A DNA stretch of 6,478 bases from Bacteroidota bacterium (lineage in GTDB: Bacteria > Bacteroidota > Ignavibacteria > UBA10030), in the NCBI GenBank assembly GCA_003453835.1, contig DMMN01000352.1, forward strand, positions 3,285-9,762, read 5' to 3'. The notes below the pieces were generated by a model. The model had not been told where the DNA came from. It was given only the letters and a program-made list of their open reading frames with translations, and made no database searches. This document shows, in pieces, positions 4,214-6,478 of the stretch. A program made the position numbers and the translations under genes. The stretch's first letter is position 1, and every line of letters starts with the position of its first letter.

Positions 4214-6322
4214 GTGGCTAGCACGTCCCATAAAGAATATTCCGTCGACAAAATCCGCAACATTGCACTCATCGGTCACGGCGGGTCGGGCAAGACGACC
4301 ATCACCGAAGCGCTCTTGTACTCCGCCGGGGCCACGACCCGATTTGGAAAAGTCGAAGACGGCTCCACCGTTTCCGACTATCATCCCGATGAAATCGAGC
4401 GGAAGATTTCGATCAACACAGCCCTGCTTCATTGCGATTGGCAGGGAACGAAGTTCAATATTCTCGATACCCCTGGGTACTCGGACTTCACCGGCGAGGT
4501 GATCTCTGCGCTGCGTGTAGCCGACGTTGCCGTCGTCCTGCTCAAGGCCGTCGAGGGAACGGAAGTCGGAACGGAGATCACGTGGGGATACATCAAACGA
4601 TACCAGACGCCCTCGATGTTCATCGTGAACAAGCTCGACAATGAGAATTCGGATTTTGAGCGTTCCGTCAGCTCGGCTCGTAACCGGTTCGGAAGTGATG
4701 TGACGATCGTGCAGTTCCCGCTCAACGAGGGTTTGGCTTTCGATTCGATCGTCGATGTCTTGAGGATGAAGATGTACAAGTTCCATCGGGATGGCAGTGG
4801 CAAATTCGTGGAGGCCGAAATCCCCGCCGACGTGCAGGAGAAGGCGGCCGCGCTTCACGAAGAGCTCATCGAGAAAATCGCCGAGACGGATGAAGACCTG
4901 ATGAACAAGTTCTTCGAAGTCGGCACCCTTCATGATCCCGACCTCCAGAAAGGACTGCAACGAGCCCTCAACGAGAGAAAGATCTTCCCGGTGTACTGTA
5001 CGTCTGCCTCGATGAATATCGGTGCCGCGCTGATCCTGGACTTCCTGACTCAGTACGGTCCGTCGCCTGCCGGCCGGGGCCCGGTGCGCGGTTCAAACCT
5101 CGAGACGAAGCAGGATCTTGAAGTCGTCCCGAATCCTTCTGCTACGCCGTCGCTCTTTGTTTTCAAAACGGTTTCCGAGCAACATGTCGGAGAGCTTTCC
5201 TTCTTCCGCGTCTATTCGGGAACCGTCGCGGCAGGCCTCGATCTCATGAATGAATCAAACGGCAAGGCGGAGAGGCTCGGGCAGGTCTTCGTCATGAACG
5301 GCAGGGACCGGCGCGACGCAGGCAGACTTGTCGCAGGAGATATCGGTGCAGTCGTCAAGCTCAAAGATACGCATACCAACAACACCCTCAGCAGCAAAGC
5401 CTTCCCCGTCGTCTACCCCGTCATCGAATTCCCTGAGCCCGTCATCCGCATGGCGATCGCTTCCAAGTCGAAAGGAGACGAAGACAGGATCGCCACAGGC
5501 CTGCACACCCTGCATGAAGAAGATCCGACTTTTCTCGTACAGGTCGACGGTCAACTCAGTCAAACGGTCATCGCAGGGCAGGGTGAATTGCATTTGCTGA
5601 TCGTGACGAAGCGGCTGAAGGAAAAATACGGCGTCGAGGTCGATCTTCACGAGCCGAAGATCCCCTATAAAGAAACAATCAAAGCGACCGTCGGTTCGGT
5701 TGAATACAAGCACAAGAAGCAGACGGGAGGCCGGGGTCAGTTCGGACACGTCTATTTGAAACTTGAGCCGCGCTCCAGAGGGGCCGGATTCGAGTTCGAA
5801 GATGCAGTCGTTGGGGGCGTGGTCCCGGGGAGATTCGTTCCTGCCGTCGAGAAGGGGGTGATCGAAACGATGCAGCGGGGAGTTCTTGCCGGGTATGAAG
5901 TCGTCGATCTCAGGGTTACACTCTTCGATGGATCGTATCACAGCGTCGACTCCGATGAGCATTCGTTCAAGATGGCGGGGTCGATGGCGTTTAAGAAAGG
6001 TTTTCTGGAAGCGCGCCCCGTCCTCCTCGAGCCGATCAACGAAATCGAAGTCGTTGTGCCGGAAGAATACATGGGGGACGTCATGGGAGACATATCCGGA
6101 AGGCGCGGAAAGATCATGGGAATGGAAACGGAAGGACCGTTTCAGAAGATCAAAGCAACGGTCCCGATGTCGGAGTTACACAAGTACTCTACCATCCTCC
6201 GTTCCATGACGCAGGGACGCGGCGTGTATCGAACCAGATTCTCGCATTATGATGAATTGCCGCGAGAGCTTGCAGAGAAGGTCATCGCCGGGAGCGAGAA
6301 AACAAAGGAGGCGGAGGCGTAG
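4214..6322 (+). CDS. fusA: Elongation factor G-like translational GTPase (EF-G paralogue type)
   Basis: This 702-aa protein is the usual EF-G length and has all five domains. The GTPase domain carries G1 GHGGSGKTT (21-29), a switch I-like ERKISIN (62-68), G3 DTPGY (85-89), G4 NKLD (139-142) and G5 TSAS (263-266). Domain II (about 310-395) and domain III (about 405-475, AGQGELHL) follow. Domain IV (about 485-600) has KKQTGGRGQFGHV, GGVVPGRFVPAVEKGV and the loop VDSDEHSFKMAGSMAFK, and domain V (about 603-690) is complete. Canonical EF-G has AHIDAGKTT, RGITI, DTPGH and NKMDR. The differences place it with EF-G-like proteins such as Thermus EF-G-2 or mycobacterial FusA2, not the main EF-G, so fusA is used loosely. 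It probably binds ribosomes and hydrolyses GTP. The start is GTG 4214 with AAGGAG at 4201-4206. No str-operon genes adjoin it, which fits a paralogue. Confidence 0.92.
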   Translation: MASTSHKEYSVDKIRNIALIGHGGSGKTTITEALLYSAGATTRFGKVEDGSTVSDYHPDEIERKISINTALLHCDWQGTKFNILDTPGYSDFTGEVISALRVADVAVVLLKAVEGTEVGTEITWGYIKRYQTPSMFIVNKLDNENSDFERSVSSARNRFGSDVTIVQFPLNEGLAFDSIVDVLRMKMYKFHRDGSGKFVEAEIPADVQEKAAALHEELIEKIAETDEDLMNKFFEVGTLHDPDLQKGLQRALNERKIFPVYCTSASMNIGAALILDFLTQYGPSPAGRGPVRGSNLETKQDLEVVPNPSATPSLFVFKTVSEQHVGELSFFRVYSGTVAAGLDLMNESNGKAERLGQVFVMNGRDRRDAGRLVAGDIGAVVKLKDTHTNNTLSSKAFPVVYPVIEFPEPVIRMAIASKSKGDEDRIATGLHTLHEEDPTFLVQVDGQLSQTVIAGQGELHLLIVTKRLKEKYGVEVDLHEPKIPYKETIKATVGSVEYKHKKQTGGRGQFGHVYLKLEPRSRGAGFEFEDAVVGGVVPGRFVPAVEKGVIETMQRGVLAGYEVVDLRVTLFDGSYHSVDSDEHSFKMAGSMAFKKGFLEARPVLLEPINEIEVVVPEEYMGDVMGDISGRRGKIMGMETEGPFQKIKATVPMSELHKYSTILRSMTQGRGVYRTRFSHYDELPRELAEKVIAGSEKTKEAEA

Positions 6323-6350
6323 CCTTTCTCCTCCCTTCGGTTGGAAAGCT

Positions 6351-6478
6351 GATGCGCCTCCGAGAAAGAAAGAAGATCATCCTGAGCGAGTTCCGCTGTT
6401 TGGAACGAGACGAAGGATGCATCGGAGAGCCAAGAAGAAGAGGAAGAATCATCCTTCTCAGCCAACGGCAGATGCGCC
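6351..6478. repeat. Imperfect direct repeats of a probable intergenic repeat element (runs off the window)
   Basis: GATGCGCC occurs at 6351-6358 and again at 6471-6478, exactly 120 bp apart, and GATGC also at 6416-6420. Two blocks share an order of motifs: GATGC, then TCCGAGA or TCGGAGA, then an AAG-rich purine run, then TCATCCT (6377-6383 and 6449-6455). Within the first block CATCCT (6378-6383) and GTTCC (6390-6394) can pair with AGGATG (6414-6419) and GGAAC (6402-6406), giving an imperfect hairpin. The wording CATCCTGAGCGAG...CGAAGGATG is like dispersed intergenic repeats I recall from several uncultured bacterial groups. The plus frame from 6352 is open to the window end, but reads like translated repeat and has no ribosome site. 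Confidence 0.5.

Noticed and set aside
4208..4960. 250-codon reverse frame opposite the EF-G-like gene (and 235 codons at 5255-5962)
   Set aside because: These are mirror frames of a strongly conserved GTPase gene, which often stay open in such codon usage; no domain or start signal is visible.
6321..6350. Terminator for the EF-G-like gene
   Set aside because: CTTTC (6324-6328) can pair with GAAAG (6344-6348), but the stem is short, the loop long and no T tract follows.
6352..6478. Plus-strand frame open to the window end (MRLRERKKIIL...)
   Set aside because: No ribosome site, and the sequence consists of repeat units; it is more likely translated repeat than a gene. The reverse frame at 6247-6465 also runs into the EF-G-like gene.

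Overview
This window looks like chromosomal DNA of a bacterium from the Bacteroidota/Chlorobiota/Ignavibacteria neighbourhood. That is an inference from gene content: a very basic 31-residue ribosomal-type mini-protein of the kind common in Bacteroidota, a secreted zinc phospholipase C/S1-P1-like protein of a form typical of that group, and an IHF-like HU protein. Most genes have clear purine-rich Shine-Dalgarno sites (AGGAGG, GGAGG, AAGGAG), which argues against a typical Bacteroidia genome and fits the Ignavibacteria/Chlorobi side better. All recognised genes are on the + strand.

Left edge (1-696): a type VII toxin-antitoxin pair, with the 3' part of an mntA-like minimal nucleotidyltransferase followed 15 bp later by hepT. 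The HepT copy has Gln where the HEPN motif normally has Arg. Next (754-1811) is a two-gene unit: an HU/IHF DNA-binding protein and, 2 bp after its stop, a zinc-ribbon, single-TM, TPR protein with no Shine-Dalgarno of its own. A short gene at 1916-2011 encodes the basic 31-aa AURKAIP1/COX24-like (bS22/mS38-type) protein; a good intrinsic terminator follows at 2066-2102.

Middle (2209-3105): an exported zinc-dependent phospholipase C/S1-P1 nuclease-fold enzyme. Its proper start is the ATG at 2209. A longer reading from a TTG would begin inside the terminator. The following 250-bp spacer has no gene but holds an extended inverted repeat and a weak promoter-like stretch. It leads into a YtxH-domain membrane protein (3356-3688), a DUF948-type membrane coiled-coil protein (GTG start, 3779-4147), and a full-length EF-G-like translational GTPase (GTG start, 4214-6322). 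The YtxH and DUF948 genes resemble the ytxG/ytxH pair of Bacillus in reversed order and are probably envelope or stress proteins.

Right edge (6323-6478): no convincing gene. It holds imperfect direct repeats (GATGC, TC[CG]GAGA, AAG-rich tract, TCATCCT) that look like an intergenic repeat element continuing past the window.

I see no new multi-gene defence system. Most of the window is housekeeping or envelope genes. The observations best worth following are the altered HepT active site, the unannotated mini ribosomal-type gene with alternative hairpins in its leader, the coupling of HU to a membrane TPR protein, and the terminal repeat.
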